Assembly: GCA_963281255.1 (NCBI GenBank)
Contig: OY725505.1
Location: 2,852,001-2,916,000, forward strand
From: Aphrocallistes beatrix
Taxonomy: Eukaryota; Porifera; Hexactinellida; Sceptrulophora; Aphrocallistidae
Direction of reading: 5' to 3'
Length of the DNA: 64,000 bases
The position numbers were made by a program, and so were the translations under genes. Shown here piece after piece: positions 23,567-54,957 of this stretch (its first letter is position 1; every line of letters begins with the position of its first letter). The notes beneath the pieces were generated by a model that was not told the DNA's origin, did no database searches, and saw nothing but the letters and a program-made list of their open reading frames with translations.

Positions 23567-24226
23567 ATGTATAGTCGTAGCATACCCTTCATGATAATGG
23601 CCTTATCTGGCTTACTGGGAGTTGTCTACTTACAAACTTCACCACCAGATATCCCTGAAACATTCCAAACTAACTTTACAGAAATAAACACTCAGAACAA
23701 GTCGCTAACAGCAGTTGGAAGGGCCTTTGAAGACGATGAAAAGGAGCTGGTGTATTTAGAGCGAAAGGAAGAACTCTTAACTGAAATTATTCTATTCAAC
23801 AAGATGCTATATAGAATAGTTGAAGTGCATGCGACAGAAGATAGACCGTTTTGCGAATGCCAGAATATTACTTATAAGGAAATAGGCTACCCCTTATTCA
23901 ACTTTGTAAAAGATTTCAAACAATTATATTTCCAAAATGAAACGGTTGAAATTTGGGAGCCAGAGGGTCAAGGAAATATTCCTGTTAAAGGTAAAGATTT
24001 ATTATATTTTACTGTGAAGAAAAGTGACAGAAATGTGCCACTTCAAATTTGTCAAAAGTACTTATTCGAAAGACTGATTGTTCAGAACACGACTTTCTCA
24101 GATTTCAATCCAACTGCACCAGACTCTTCAATTTTCGATGTTCCAGACCTCTGCATGAACGTGAAGTGTAGGAACTCACAGCCACAGCAACGCAAATGGC
24201 ATCCCTCTCAGATGGGAAAACCATGA
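23567..24226 (+). CDS. Secreted ependymin-related-like protein
   Basis: Intronless 219-codon ORF. The N-terminus has a signal-peptide profile (IPFMIMALSGLLGVVYL), and five N-glycosylation sequons follow (NFT, NKS, NIT, NET, NTT), so the product is probably exported through the ER. Five cysteines remain, including FCEC. The segment near residues 180-195 ending SSIFDVPDLC matches the C-terminal signature of ependymin-related proteins (dp-s-v-F-x-x-P-x-x-C), and the middle (GKDLLYFTV...VPLQICQKY) fits the same fold. These are lysosomal or extracellular proteins with a lipid-binding-like fold and poorly known roles. A TATATAAT at 23523-23530 may be the core promoter, implying a very short 5' UTR. 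I rate the family call as moderate; a lineage-specific secreted protein is the alternative. Confidence 0.6.
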   Translation: MYSRSIPFMIMALSGLLGVVYLQTSPPDIPETFQTNFTEINTQNKSLTAVGRAFEDDEKELVYLERKEELLTEIILFNKMLYRIVEVHATEDRPFCECQNITYKEIGYPLFNFVKDFKQLYFQNETVEIWEPEGQGNIPVKGKDLLYFTVKKSDRNVPLQICQKYLFERLIVQNTTFSDFNPTAPDSSIFDVPDLCMNVKCRNSQPQQRKWHPSQMGKP

Positions 24227-24360
24227 ACTGTTTTGTCCCTTTTGAGGCATATATGAGATAGAGATTTTAGTTTATATTCGTTTGTTATTTAATTTTATAT
24301 ATTTTTGAGTGTTTTTATTAGTTCATATATTAGTCACTGTAACTACTACATCTCACGGGC

Positions 24361-24576
24361 ATACATGCCAACTGTCCCGTTTTTGGCGGGACGTCCCGCT
24401 TTTTTCACTCTTCTAATGAGCAAATTTTCATGAGTGTCCCGTTTTTACTTGAAATTTCCTCATTATGTCCCGCTTTTTTTGATATTATGTATAATACTTT
24501 TCTATTGCGTCCCGCCATGTCCCGCGAAATTCAACGCTGCGTCCCGCTTTTATCAAGGCTCAGGTTGGTATGTATG
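24361..24576. mobile_element. GGCGGGACGTCCCGC MITE (full-length example)
   Basis: About 216 bp, beginning ATACATGCCAACTGTCCCG and ending in the inverted CAGGTTGGTATGTATG. This copy shows the full set of internal words: GGCGGGACGTCCCGC, GAGTGTCCCG, TTATGTCCCGC, ATGTATAATAC, CGTCCCGCCATGTCCCGCG. Confidence 0.75.
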
Positions 24577-25105
24577 AACGGGATACCGACACTTCGTTAC
24601 ACACGATTTTCAGAGCTAATACGTAAGCAGCAGAACAAGCTCAGGAGTACCAGCCAGTCTCAAATGATTATACTGGGACCCGTTGGAAGTTTCCACTTTG
24701 TCCAGCTGTACCATTTTTTAATGGAATAGTACACTATGATAAATAGTTCAAGGGACATCTGACTCAAATAAGTGACTACTGATGGTGTTAGGGAGTTAGG
24801 TTCAGATTATTAATCGCTAATAAAAGTGATTTTATTCTGTTCTTTCAGTTGATCTATGATGATGCATTGTAGTCTGCATGCTCTGGCAGATTTTATAAAG
24901 ATTTAAAAGTCTGCTGACTATTTCCGTCTCACTTTACTTCATGTAATAATTAAAACTTTAGGATATCTCCTCGTATATATGCATATATATCGGAACTAGA
25001 ACTTCAATGTTCACAATTTTTATAAGAATAAACAATATTAATAAGAAGAAAGAAATACAATAAAATAACAAACTAACAAAACTAAATTCAACAAGAAAAA
25101 GGTGT
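24577..25105. other. Intergenic between the ependymin-like gene and the broken NHL copy
   Basis: From about 24990 the sequence is shared with the 3' flank of the intact NHL copy (27724-27777 and 28543-28612), so the right part belongs to the duplicated unit. A25037/T25038 is the empty counterpart of the Helitron-like insertion at 27778-28542. Nothing else recognised. Confidence 0.55.
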
Positions 25106-26304
25106 TCATGAAAATATTTGTAAACCGAAATTCCTATTTTCAGAAACACAAATAAGTCTCCCTTTTTTAGTGAAGCTTATTCCTGTGGGATTGAGAAGCA
25201 CTCCTTCCCCTATTCGATGGAGGAACTCTCCTTCTGGAGTGAATATCTTGATGGAGTGATCTTCACGGTCACTAACAACAATGTTAGCATTCATGTCGAT
25301 ACAGAAGAAGAAGGGACTATTTAGTTGCAGACTTTCTCCTCGAGACAGGATGGAGCGTATCTTGTCTCCTTTCAGAGTAAACACGTGTAAACAAGGATTG
25401 TCTACACGGCTCAACACATACATTAGTTCCTCTGTTAGCTTAATATCTGCAGGGCATTTCATAGAGTGATGCTTGAAAATATTTTTGAATTTGATATTTG
25501 AAGTTAGTACTTGAATTCGATGGTTAGATGAATCACAGACATATACATCTCCAACCTGTGAAATGAACAGCTGACGAGGGTTTTGGAATTGTAGATTCCC
25601 AGATCCTTTCTTCCCTACTCGTTGTATCAACTTCATGTCAGGTAACTTGAAGTGGAATACAGAATGATTATTCAGATCACTGACATACAGGTTATCATTC
25701 TGTATCGCTATGCCCCATGGAATTTTAAATAATTCGGTACCAAATGACTTGATATATTCTCCAGTTTGTGAGAATACTGAACAACATTACTGAATTCTGC
25801 TACGAATATATTTCCACTTCTCTCCTCTACAGCTACTCCTGTAGGACCATCAAATTCTCCAGGACCCTTACCCGCATTAGCAACAGCTATTACAGGTTGA
25901 AATGCTTCATAATTGACGCGTATCACTTCACTAATATTTCCTATTTCTTCTATTTCTTGTTCAACAGAGTTAGAATCGATTGAGAATTGGAGTTCTTTCT
26001 TTTGAGGAGTTATTTTCAGTTTTTCCAATTCCTTTTCCATCTCATTAATCATCTTCTGCTGCATTTGTTTCAGAGGATTCTCTTTCAGAACTGACTCGAC
26101 TTGAGATTTCGCGGCAGATATCTGTGAGATCATTTCTTCACGTTGAGTGTCTCTAGCTCGCGACTCTTCTCTCTTCTCACGTAGTTCTGTCAGAATTTCA
26201 AATCTTCTTACGTTCACTTTACCGATTATTCGATCGAAATGTGAGTTGATTGTCAACTCCAACGGATCAATAGCTTGGGAAGGAGCTGGATAATGTTCTG
26301 CCAT
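25106..26304 (-). pseudogene. Frameshifted copy of a coiled-coil/NHL gene
   Basis: Reads from ATG at 26302-26304 for about 170 codons in step with the intact gene at 28613-29830, then loses frame. Around 25780-25795 it has a net loss of 4 bases against the intact copy, and the frame ends at 25708. The remaining propeller (25636-25106) is open in another frame to the same stop. A further in-frame loss of 15 bases removes five residues near the C-terminus. The coiled-coil half differs from the intact protein at one residue in about 115; the propeller half differs at many. Upstream (TATA-like at 26405) and downstream sequences are also shared, so this is a DNA-level segmental duplicate and not a retrocopy. 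The first frame could still make a truncated coiled-coil protein, or a sequencing error could mimic the break. Confidence 0.85.
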
Positions 26305-26631
26305 TTCAACTGTTCTTATTCAAACGATTCAATTCTTATTTGTAAGTTTAGTGTACGATCACAGAACTCTTCTATTTATTTATAGAATTCTATCAAATAG
26401 CAGAGTATATAGGCAGCACAAGATCTGAATGTAAACCACACAATTAGCTAATAGGCGTTTCATAGAGTGATAGCCACGCGCTAAGCGAACCAGGCAACTC
26501 TTCAAGTTTTTGTTGAACAGGTTGAGGTATTCCTGTAGATGTTCGGGTCTATCTCTTCTAGCCGGTTGTGTGAGAGGATTTAGGTTAAATTTTCATTCTA
26601 CTAGCAAGGGACGGTAACAATTTGTTATGTT

Positions 26632-26752
26632 AGGTACATAAAGTAAACAAACTCAAAAATAGGCAAGCGACGAGCTCCAACGGTTGACATGGGGATTTTA
26701 GGGGTGTAGATTCCGAATATCATATTTGCGAAGCTAGATAATAAATTATAAA
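26632..26752. repeat. Isolated copy of the 141-bp repeat
   Basis: Contains TACATAAAGTAAACAAA, AAAAATAGGC, CTCCAACGG, TGACATGGGG, GGGGTGTAGATT and GAATATCATATT in the order seen in the tandem copies at 40455-41010. A solitary diverged copy outside the Argonaute gene. Confidence 0.6.
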
Positions 26753-27114
26753 AATTTCGAAAGTTTGCCAGAGGCTAATTTTGAACGCTTGCCCTAAGGT
26801 TTTAGGAGTGTAGATTTATAATTTAGTACTTTCAAAACTGTGGGCCTTCCTATAACGGCCAGTCTATATAGCGGTAACCTGTACAACATCCGTCTAAAAA
26901 AGTCTCGTGTTGATCTAGTCATGAGTTGTGTTTTGGTTCCTAGATATATTAAATCAAGTGAAACGTGGGTTTATTGGTGCAGATTCAAACGTGTCCTGTA
27001 TTTAGTCAAACTCCAGGATCCCGCCACTTCCATTGTACAGATTGTAGTAGCACCAAATTGTCTGGAAATATTCCGGTTTATAAAATCCAATATCGATCAA
27101 ACACTCAACAATCT

Positions 27115-27314
27115 NNNNNNNNNNNNNNNNNNNNNNNNNNNNNNNNNNNNNNNNNNNNNNNNNNNNNNNNNNNNNNNNNNNNNNNNNNNNNNNNNNNNNN
27201 NNNNNNNNNNNNNNNNNNNNNNNNNNNNNNNNNNNNNNNNNNNNNNNNNNNNNNNNNNNNNNNNNNNNNNNNNNNNNNNNNNNNNNNNNNNNNNNNNNNN
27301 NNNNNNNNNNNNNN
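27115..27314. other. Assembly gap (200 N)
   Basis: Exactly 200 undetermined bases, probably a nominal gap length. It abuts the palindromic element at 27315-27650, which may explain why assembly stopped. Open frames running through the Ns are meaningless. Confidence 0.95.
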
Positions 27315-27650
27315 AAAAGGAATATGTCCTTAAACAGTAGAAAATACTCTTTTTTTAGTTTAAATTCGTAAGCTACACATTCTGATTACTCATAATTCAG
27401 AGTCTCAACTCAATTACTTATTCTTATGTAGAAAATTATCAACCTCTGCCACTTAGTGTCACTAATCGCCATCATATATAATGGCTGTGACTTGGGACAA
27501 GTTGCATCAAGTATCAAATGTTGATATTTATTAACTTGGGAGTTAGTAATTAAGCTGAGGCTATCAATTATGAATAATTAGAATGTGTAGTTTACGAATT
27601 TGAAATTAAAAATAGAGTATTCCTTACAGTTTGAGAACATATTCCTTTAT
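27315..27650. mobile_element. Palindromic MITE with long inverted arms
   Basis: The left arm (about 27315-27415) and right arm (about 27545-27650) are inverted copies: AAAGGAATATGT, AATACTCT, AATTCGTAAGCTACACATTC and CATAATT on the left recur as complements on the right. The left tip may lie in the N gap. No ORF. Confidence 0.6.
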
Positions 27651-27777
27651 GAATAGACCCACTTTAATACTATTTGTATGGCGGTTTCTGTGGTGGTCGA
27701 ATATTTTCGTCCGGGCACTGTATATATATATCGGAACTAGAACTTCAATTTTCACAATTTTATAAGAATAAACAATA

Positions 27778-28542
27778 TCTTATATATTAAAACTCCAGGA
27801 TTTTTTTGTTTTTGTTTGTTTGTTTGTCCGAATTGATTGAAGAATTGGCAAGTCGTAGAGATACGAAAATTGGCATGTACGTGTCAAATGATGAATCTAG
27901 GATTAAGTTCGAAGATCTAAGCGAAATGTTCACACCTCGCCGAGATAGGTGACAAAATGTGCTGACCAATCAAATTCGATTATTTTATAATGCAAATACA
28001 TTGGAATAAAATAGTATTGACTTATGCATACAATCAAAATAACTATTTGTGATTGAAATTCATTGGTTTATGTGAACCAATCAATTATCAGCCTTTTATA
28101 ATGCCATTCACACGATTCTATTTCATATAAATGATTGAATACTGCTATTTTAAGTCTATAATTTGATTGTTAACAACAATTAAAGTGTGTTATATGCTAC
28201 GATCAATCAATTCGATCATAAAATAACTTTTAACGACATGGACTGGAATTGATTATTTAAGTATAATAATCTTTAGCAATGTGAACTTTGTGTATTCAAA
28301 TTGAGCTTACATTCAGGATTAGTTGACTTAATACGAAGTAAATTCTATTTATCACGAAACAAAATTTCTGCTACAGTTCTGATTTATTAAATGTAACCGT
28401 AGACAAATGACAATCCAGCGTACTTAGTATAAAACAAGAAAGCGACGTATTGTTTCTCTAATATCCCCAAGCTCCCACTGGGTAAATCTGCGGACACGCA
28501 GTGTCCGCAAGCCGCGCAGCGCAAGCAAGCGAAGCGCGCTTG
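27778..28542 (+). mobile_element. Non-autonomous Helitron-like element
   Basis: A 765-bp insertion with precise ends, defined by comparison with the sister duplicate, where A25037 is followed directly by T25038. It starts TCTTATATATTAAAACTCC, the 5' style of animal Helitrons, and ends in a perfect stem GCGGACAC-GCA-GTGTCCGC plus a GC-rich tail finishing CTTG before a T. Insertion between A and T without target duplication, a 5' TC and a 3' hairpin are Helitron hallmarks; the 3' tetranucleotide CTTG departs from the usual CTRR. No Rep/helicase ORF. The same 3' end (about 52 bp) recurs at 41066-41117. Confidence 0.7.
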
Positions 28543-28612
28543 TTAATAATAAGAATAAAGAAATACAATAAAATAACAAACTAACAAAACTAAATTCAAC
28601 TAGGAAAAGTGT

Positions 28613-29830
28613 TCATGAAAATATTTGTAAACCGAAATTTTTATTCTCAGAAACACAAATAAGTCTCCCTTCTTCAGTGAAGCTTATTCCTCTGGGATTG
28701 ATAAACATTCCTTTCTCTTGTCCTCGTCGTCCTATTCGATGAAGGAACTCTCCTTCTGGAGTGAATATCTTGATGGAGTGATAAACATAGTCACTAACAA
28801 CAATGTTAGCATTCATGTCGATATAGAAGAACAAGGGTTTAGTTAGCTGCAGATTTTCTCCTCGAGAGAGGATGGAGCGTATCTTGTCTCCTGTCAGAGT
28901 AAACACGTGTAAACAAGGATTGTCTACATCGCTCAACACATACATTAGTTCTTCTGTTAGCTTAATATCTACAGGGTGTCTCATCGAGTCATGCTTGAAA
29001 ATCTTTTTGAATTTGATATTTGAAGTTAGTACTTGAATTCGATGGTTATTTGTATCACAGAGATATACATCTCCAACCTGTGAAATGAACAGCTGATGAG
29101 GGGAACAGAACTCTAGATTCCCAGATCCATATTTCCCTACTCGTTGTATCAACTTCATGTCAGGTAACTTGAAGTGGAATACAGAATGATTATTCACATC
29201 ACTGACATACAGGTTATCATTCTGTATCGCTATTCCGAATGGATGTTGAAATAATTCGGTACCAAATGACTTGATATATTCTCCAGTTTGTGAGAATACT
29301 GAAACACGGGAACTAAGGAGTTCTGCTACGAATATATTTCCACTTCTCTCCTCTACAGCTACTCCTCGAGGACTATCAAGTTCTCCAGGACCCTTACCCG
29401 TATTAGCAACAGCTGTTACAGGTTGGAATGCATCATAATTGACGTGTGTAACTTCTCTAATCTTTCCTATTTCTTCTATTGCTTGTTCAACAGAGTTAGA
29501 ATCGATTGAGAATTGGAGTTCTTTCTTTTGTGGAGTTATTTTCAGTTTTTCCAATTCCTTTTCCATCTCATTAATCATCTTCTGCTGCATTTGTTTCAGA
29601 GGATTCTCTTTCAGAACTGACTCAACTTGAGATTTCGCGGCAGATATCTGTGAGATCATTTCTTCACGTTGAGTGTCTCTAGCTCGCGACTCTTCTCTCT
29701 TCTCACGTAGTTCTGTCAGAATTTCAAATCTTCTTGCGTTCACTTTACCGATTATTCGATCGAAATGTGAGTTGATTGTCAACTCCAACGGATCAATAGC
29801 TTGGGAAGGAGCTGGATAATGTTCTGCCAT
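28613..29830 (-). CDS. Coiled-coil/NHL-repeat protein (intact paralogue)
   Basis: Intronless 405-codon ORF, ATG at 29828-29830. Residues about 35-115 are a charged helical region (RRFEILTELREKREESRARD, MINEMEKELEKLK), likely coiled coil. Residues about 140-405 hold six NHL-type blades, for example GNIFVAELLSSRVSVF, NLYVSDVNNHSVFHF, VYLCDTNNHRIQVL and NIVVSDYVYHSIKIF, closing with FINPRGISFTEEGRL. This is a TRIM-NHL-like layout without RING or B-box; the propeller probably binds protein or RNA. It is the intact partner of the frameshifted gene at 25106-26304. A TATA box lies about 100 bp upstream, and the downstream flank carries a Helitron-like insertion 70 bp beyond the stop. Function within the cell unknown. 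Confidence 0.88.
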   Translation of the reverse strand: MAEHYPAPSQAIDPLELTINSHFDRIIGKVNARRFEILTELREKREESRARDTQREEMISQISAAKSQVESVLKENPLKQMQQKMINEMEKELEKLKITPQKKELQFSIDSNSVEQAIEEIGKIREVTHVNYDAFQPVTAVANTGKGPGELDSPRGVAVEERSGNIFVAELLSSRVSVFSQTGEYIKSFGTELFQHPFGIAIQNDNLYVSDVNNHSVFHFKLPDMKLIQRVGKYGSGNLEFCSPHQLFISQVGDVYLCDTNNHRIQVLTSNIKFKKIFKHDSMRHPVDIKLTEELMYVLSDVDNPCLHVFTLTGDKIRSILSRGENLQLTKPLFFYIDMNANIVVSDYVYHSIKIFTPEGEFLHRIGRRGQEKGMFINPRGISFTEEGRLICVSENKNFGLQIFS

Positions 29831-29931
29831 TTCAACTGTTCTTATTCAAACGATTCAATTCTTATTTGTAAGTTTAGTGTACAATCACAGAACTCTACTA
29901 TTTATTTATAGAATTCTATCAAATAGCAGAG

Positions 29932-29939
29932 TATATATA
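29932..29939 (-). promoter_or_regulatory. TATA box of the intact NHL gene
   Basis: TATATATA (on the minus strand) about 102 bp before the ATG; the broken copy has a shorter TATATA at the matching place (26405-26410). Confidence 0.45.
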
Positions 29940-29949
29940 GGCAGCACAA

Positions 29950-30738
29950 GATCTGTACTAATTTCAGAATAGATCTAATCAGAGAAATGTAAGGCACAAA
30001 ATTAGCTTAGGTTTACAATAACTAAAAGTAAAAAAAAATGTTTTTATTGACTAAAACATCCCAATAGCCATGTCCAGAAATATTTCGGATTCATATCATG
30101 AAATCGGGTAGCGAGACTTCGTCCCAGGAACTTTTGTCTCATTAGAGATTAAAATAAACAGGCACTAATATGTAAGGGAAGGAAAGCGAGGCTTTTGGAG
30201 TGGAGTATGTATGAAAAAAAGGTAAAATGAGGCATTTTGATTGAGAAATTAGTATGTGCGAAAGTGGCATTTCAGGGGACAAAAATTCCAGGGCTGAGAG
30301 TTCCGCTGCTCACTCATAATTAATACCTGTGTACTGTACACAGTTATTAATTAAATAATATCTAATCAATTCATTTCTTAAGTGAGACATTCCGGGACGA
30401 AAATTCCAAGGACGAAATTTCCGCCATTCCATGAAATCAATAAAGTGAGTTGGTATAGGATTCTGGTTTGGGTGAGGTTGTGGCAAGTGGACCTGATTCC
30501 AACAAATTTGTGTCGCAAAAAGTATTTCAATAAATAATATTTTTATAAACTGGCAGTCTTCATGTTCTAGAATAGTTTAATAATCATAACAAATATATTC
30601 TGAATAAATAAACATCAGTTCTCTGAAGGTAGAATCCAATAGCGTATTTACAAATATAAATGTACAGAGCAGATGGAGAGTAGTAAAATACAAATTATAC
30701 AAATAGAGCAGATGCAAGGAGACAGAAGAGTGTCATAG
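29950..30738. other. Intergenic between NHL and Argonaute genes
   Basis: No gene. Two direct, imperfect copies of a GGGACRAAAATTCCARGG-type word lie near 30277 and 30394. The right end must include the Argonaute 3' UTR, but I could not place its poly(A) site with confidence. Confidence 0.4.
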
Positions 30739-51688
<20,950 letters not shown>

Positions 51689-54600
51689 TTCTAATTTGAC
51701 CTCTTTTCAATGAGGCAGGAAGTTACTGGTTTCAAAAATATTTATAAAAGTACTTTATCAATTTGAAGTGGATTAAGAAATAGAAAAGTGTGTTCTAATT
51801 ATGAGCTCGTACATAATTTATGTATGGGATTTACCAAATATCAGTTGAGAGATTTCTAAATTCCAAAGTTTCAACATAAAAGGCAAGCAAATCAGTTAGA
51901 TACTATGCATATAGTGTAGAGTGCAATGTGCTGGTGAATGTATTAGGATTCATCTATTATGAAATACAATAGCATTCCTTTCGTCATGTGGCGTTGTCAA
52001 GTTATGTTAGAGCTGAATTGGATTTTAAAATTTGAAATACAAATTTTTGAAATAAATACTTGGGTGTCCCGTCCACTCACTGTGTGAGGTATTGGAAATT
52101 TCTCGAAACTGAAAAAATATTTTATTTGAGGACTGATGCTATGTAAGTTAACATATTAATAATATTAAAATTAATATAGAATTTGGAAATGTAGTTTAAA
52201 ATAAAATATCGAAGATATTCACTACGTGTGGTCAAAAGATTTTACTTAGTTGGCGGTACGGTTGAAAAGAATTCGAGTTCAAATTAGAAAAGTTTTAAAT
52301 TGAGCTTTATTAAAATTTGTTGTGTCAGTTCGAAATGTTAGAAGATTAGAATGGAAGGATTTGAATAGCTACTGGGAATCGAATTTACCAAGAAATTCGA
52401 TAAATAAATTCCTTTCTTCATAAATGAAAAAAAATTATATACTACTTCCTTACTAAAACTATTCTTAATGCATTTTAACAAACTTCTACCTAAAATAATT
52501 TATATTATTTACTCCTTAAATGGTGTAGGAGCTACACTACAAGTTATTTATAAGTACAGTACCAAAAGGGATTAGAGGAATGTCTCATCCTCAAAGCTAG
52601 GGAGCACTTTGTTATCGGAGAATAATATGCTAACATCAAGCTAATCTACCTGTCTCCCCTATTTACGGGGGATGTATATTATGGTGATATCATATATGGT
52701 GTGGATGTTAGTTCTTATATAGTCTTAATATCAGTTATTTAATAGATATTAATTAAATGAGTTTGAAGTTAATCCATTGTGAATGAATGGTAACACTTTT
52801 GATAAAATCCTTAGATATTCGATGTAGAATTCTTCCTAAAGATCAAAGGAAAATACTTCTAGAATTATTAAAACATCCAAATGGAAAGATGGTGCCTCAA
52901 ATGCAAACATTTAATCAAAATAAACAATATTACAATAAGCAAACAGGTATAATGGGAATGTATTTTAAATTTAAATTGCTGAACTCAGGATTTAGAAGGG
53001 AATTTACTAAAGTTCAGATAGTACAAACCTGAAATGAGATTGAAATACAACAGAGACATATATGTACTCGTATCAACATTCCAATGTCACGACGCATTGC
53101 TAGGTTTCGGCAACTCATACTACACAAAGGTCAAACCCCAACTTATAAGAATTCGAAATAAAAGATGAATTATCAGTAGTTGAAACAATTAAGGTCGCAC
53201 TTTCTATTTTCTATATATATTTCTCAACAATAACTAATATGGAATTTCTAACAGGACAAAGTGATTGTACGTCAGAATTCCAAGGATGCAACCAACATAA
53301 CTCATCACAGCATTCGCGTATATTCACGTCATTAAGGAAGCAATATATGATACAGATTTAACATGGAGTCTTATAATTAAATTAACTGAACTTTGATATG
53401 TTGCATAGAATTAGTAGAGCTGTTATAAACTACTCCAAAATGTATATATGCAACTGAGTATATGTAAATAAAATTAACTACATTTATTTACTAATAATAC
53501 TATAAAATCCTTTAATAAAAAACACACCATTCACACAAAAAAGTAGTTTGGAAAAATTTTTTATAACATTTATTTTCTACAAAGTTAGAGATAGTATTTT
53601 TTAGAAATATAAAAAATCAAGATAAAGTTGCTGATAAGACAGTTGATCACGATACAACAATAATAATTTCTAATAAGTGTTAGTTGCAAATAATACTGAA
53701 AGTAAAATATCATTAATTAAACCGAGTAGAAGTTAAATATTAAATAATGGTAATAATTTCCAAAAAATAAGATACCAAAATTGTGAACAAAACAAAGAAA
53801 ATTTTCAAGAAACTTCGCTATCGTGACAGAATAGTGAGAAATATTCCGCAAACCATATCTCTTCTTTAAAGTTTAGTACATATAATTACGTATATGGAGA
53901 TTGTACGTTGGCTAAATTCTTTCCCAAACTAGATAACCTTCACGTTTGAATGCATTCGCCATGAAAAGCAGTTCATCCTGAATTCGATAATAAAAACCTT
54001 TGTTACTGGAACGTTATTTAACAGATAAACCTGAATGGACCATCTGGAAATACAGATAGAATTACCAAAACTAAATTCCTGCCAAAATCTAGATTCAAAA
54101 TAGCACTGAAATAGTTGCATTTCAAAAATTACTTTTTAAGTTGATTTGAAGGTAAATAATAAAATTATACATTTGCTAGTTACCTCGAATTCAATCGGAG
54201 GGATATTAGAATATTTCATGCGAAATTAACATTGATTCAAGATTGAAATCTGAAATCAAAATCTTTTGAATTGATTTTGAATGGGTCCAGATGTCCCCAT
54301 AAATTTGGCACAATGATGCGATAAACAGTCGATAGGAATAGATTATTCATTCAGTCAAACTATTCAACTAATTGTTCGAAATTTTTGACAGAAGTAATGA
54401 AGCATAAGGTTTCTCGTTTTCTATACAAAAGTATATAACTAATACTTGAGTGCAAGTTGGTATATGTATGATTCGAGGTGTAAACTGGAAGACTGTCAGT
54501 GAATTGAAAATGTTTAACGATGAAAATTCCAAAGCTGAATCTCACGAGTTCAGGTATTTGAATTATTTATGCATCTATACTTTATTCAAATTTTATTGAA

Positions 54601-54785
54601 GAAATATCTAAAAATGTTTCCATTATTTAACAGAAAATGTAAGACAATGCATCAAAGAAGGTGTGGGAAGTAATTAGTTGATTCTAAACTTGGAAATTTG
54701 CTCTACCATTAAAATTCGGACCGAAAATAATTAAATTTACATTCATATTAAGTATAATTGTTGAAATTTGGAAAAGTAAAAAGTA
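51689..54785. other. Upstream of the Argonaute coding region; no gene recognised
   Basis: Should contain the Argonaute 5' UTR and promoter, which I could not place. An 81-codon ORF at 52787-53032 (+) is Lys/Gln/Asn-rich and matches nothing I know. The rest is AT-rich. Confidence 0.4.
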
Positions 54786-54957
54786 CAGTCGACTCCGCTT
54801 AATAGGGTCACATCGGTCAGAGGACATTTTGCTCTGATTAAGCGGAGAACCCTATTAACCGAAAGTATTTTGTATTAGCTTCTATGTGTGAGAGCTATTC
54901 CGGTCCTACCAAAAGTGGGCCGATTAAGCGGTTGATCCGATTAAGCGGAGTCGACTG
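54786..54957. mobile_element. CAGTCGACTCCG MITE
   Basis: 172 bp with both TIRs and TA on each side. Just beyond it (54960-55030) are CTCGTTAATGCGAAC and CTCCGGTTAATGCAAAC words, perhaps an adjacent decayed Tigger-like element. Confidence 0.8.

Noticed and set aside
26840-27340. ORFs of 122 and 166 codons spanning the N gap
   Set aside because: Most of their length is undetermined sequence, and the flanking parts show no coding pattern.
52787-53032. 81-codon ORF with a Lys/Leu-rich start
   Set aside because: No family resemblance, no supporting exon, and codon choice simply follows the AT-rich background.
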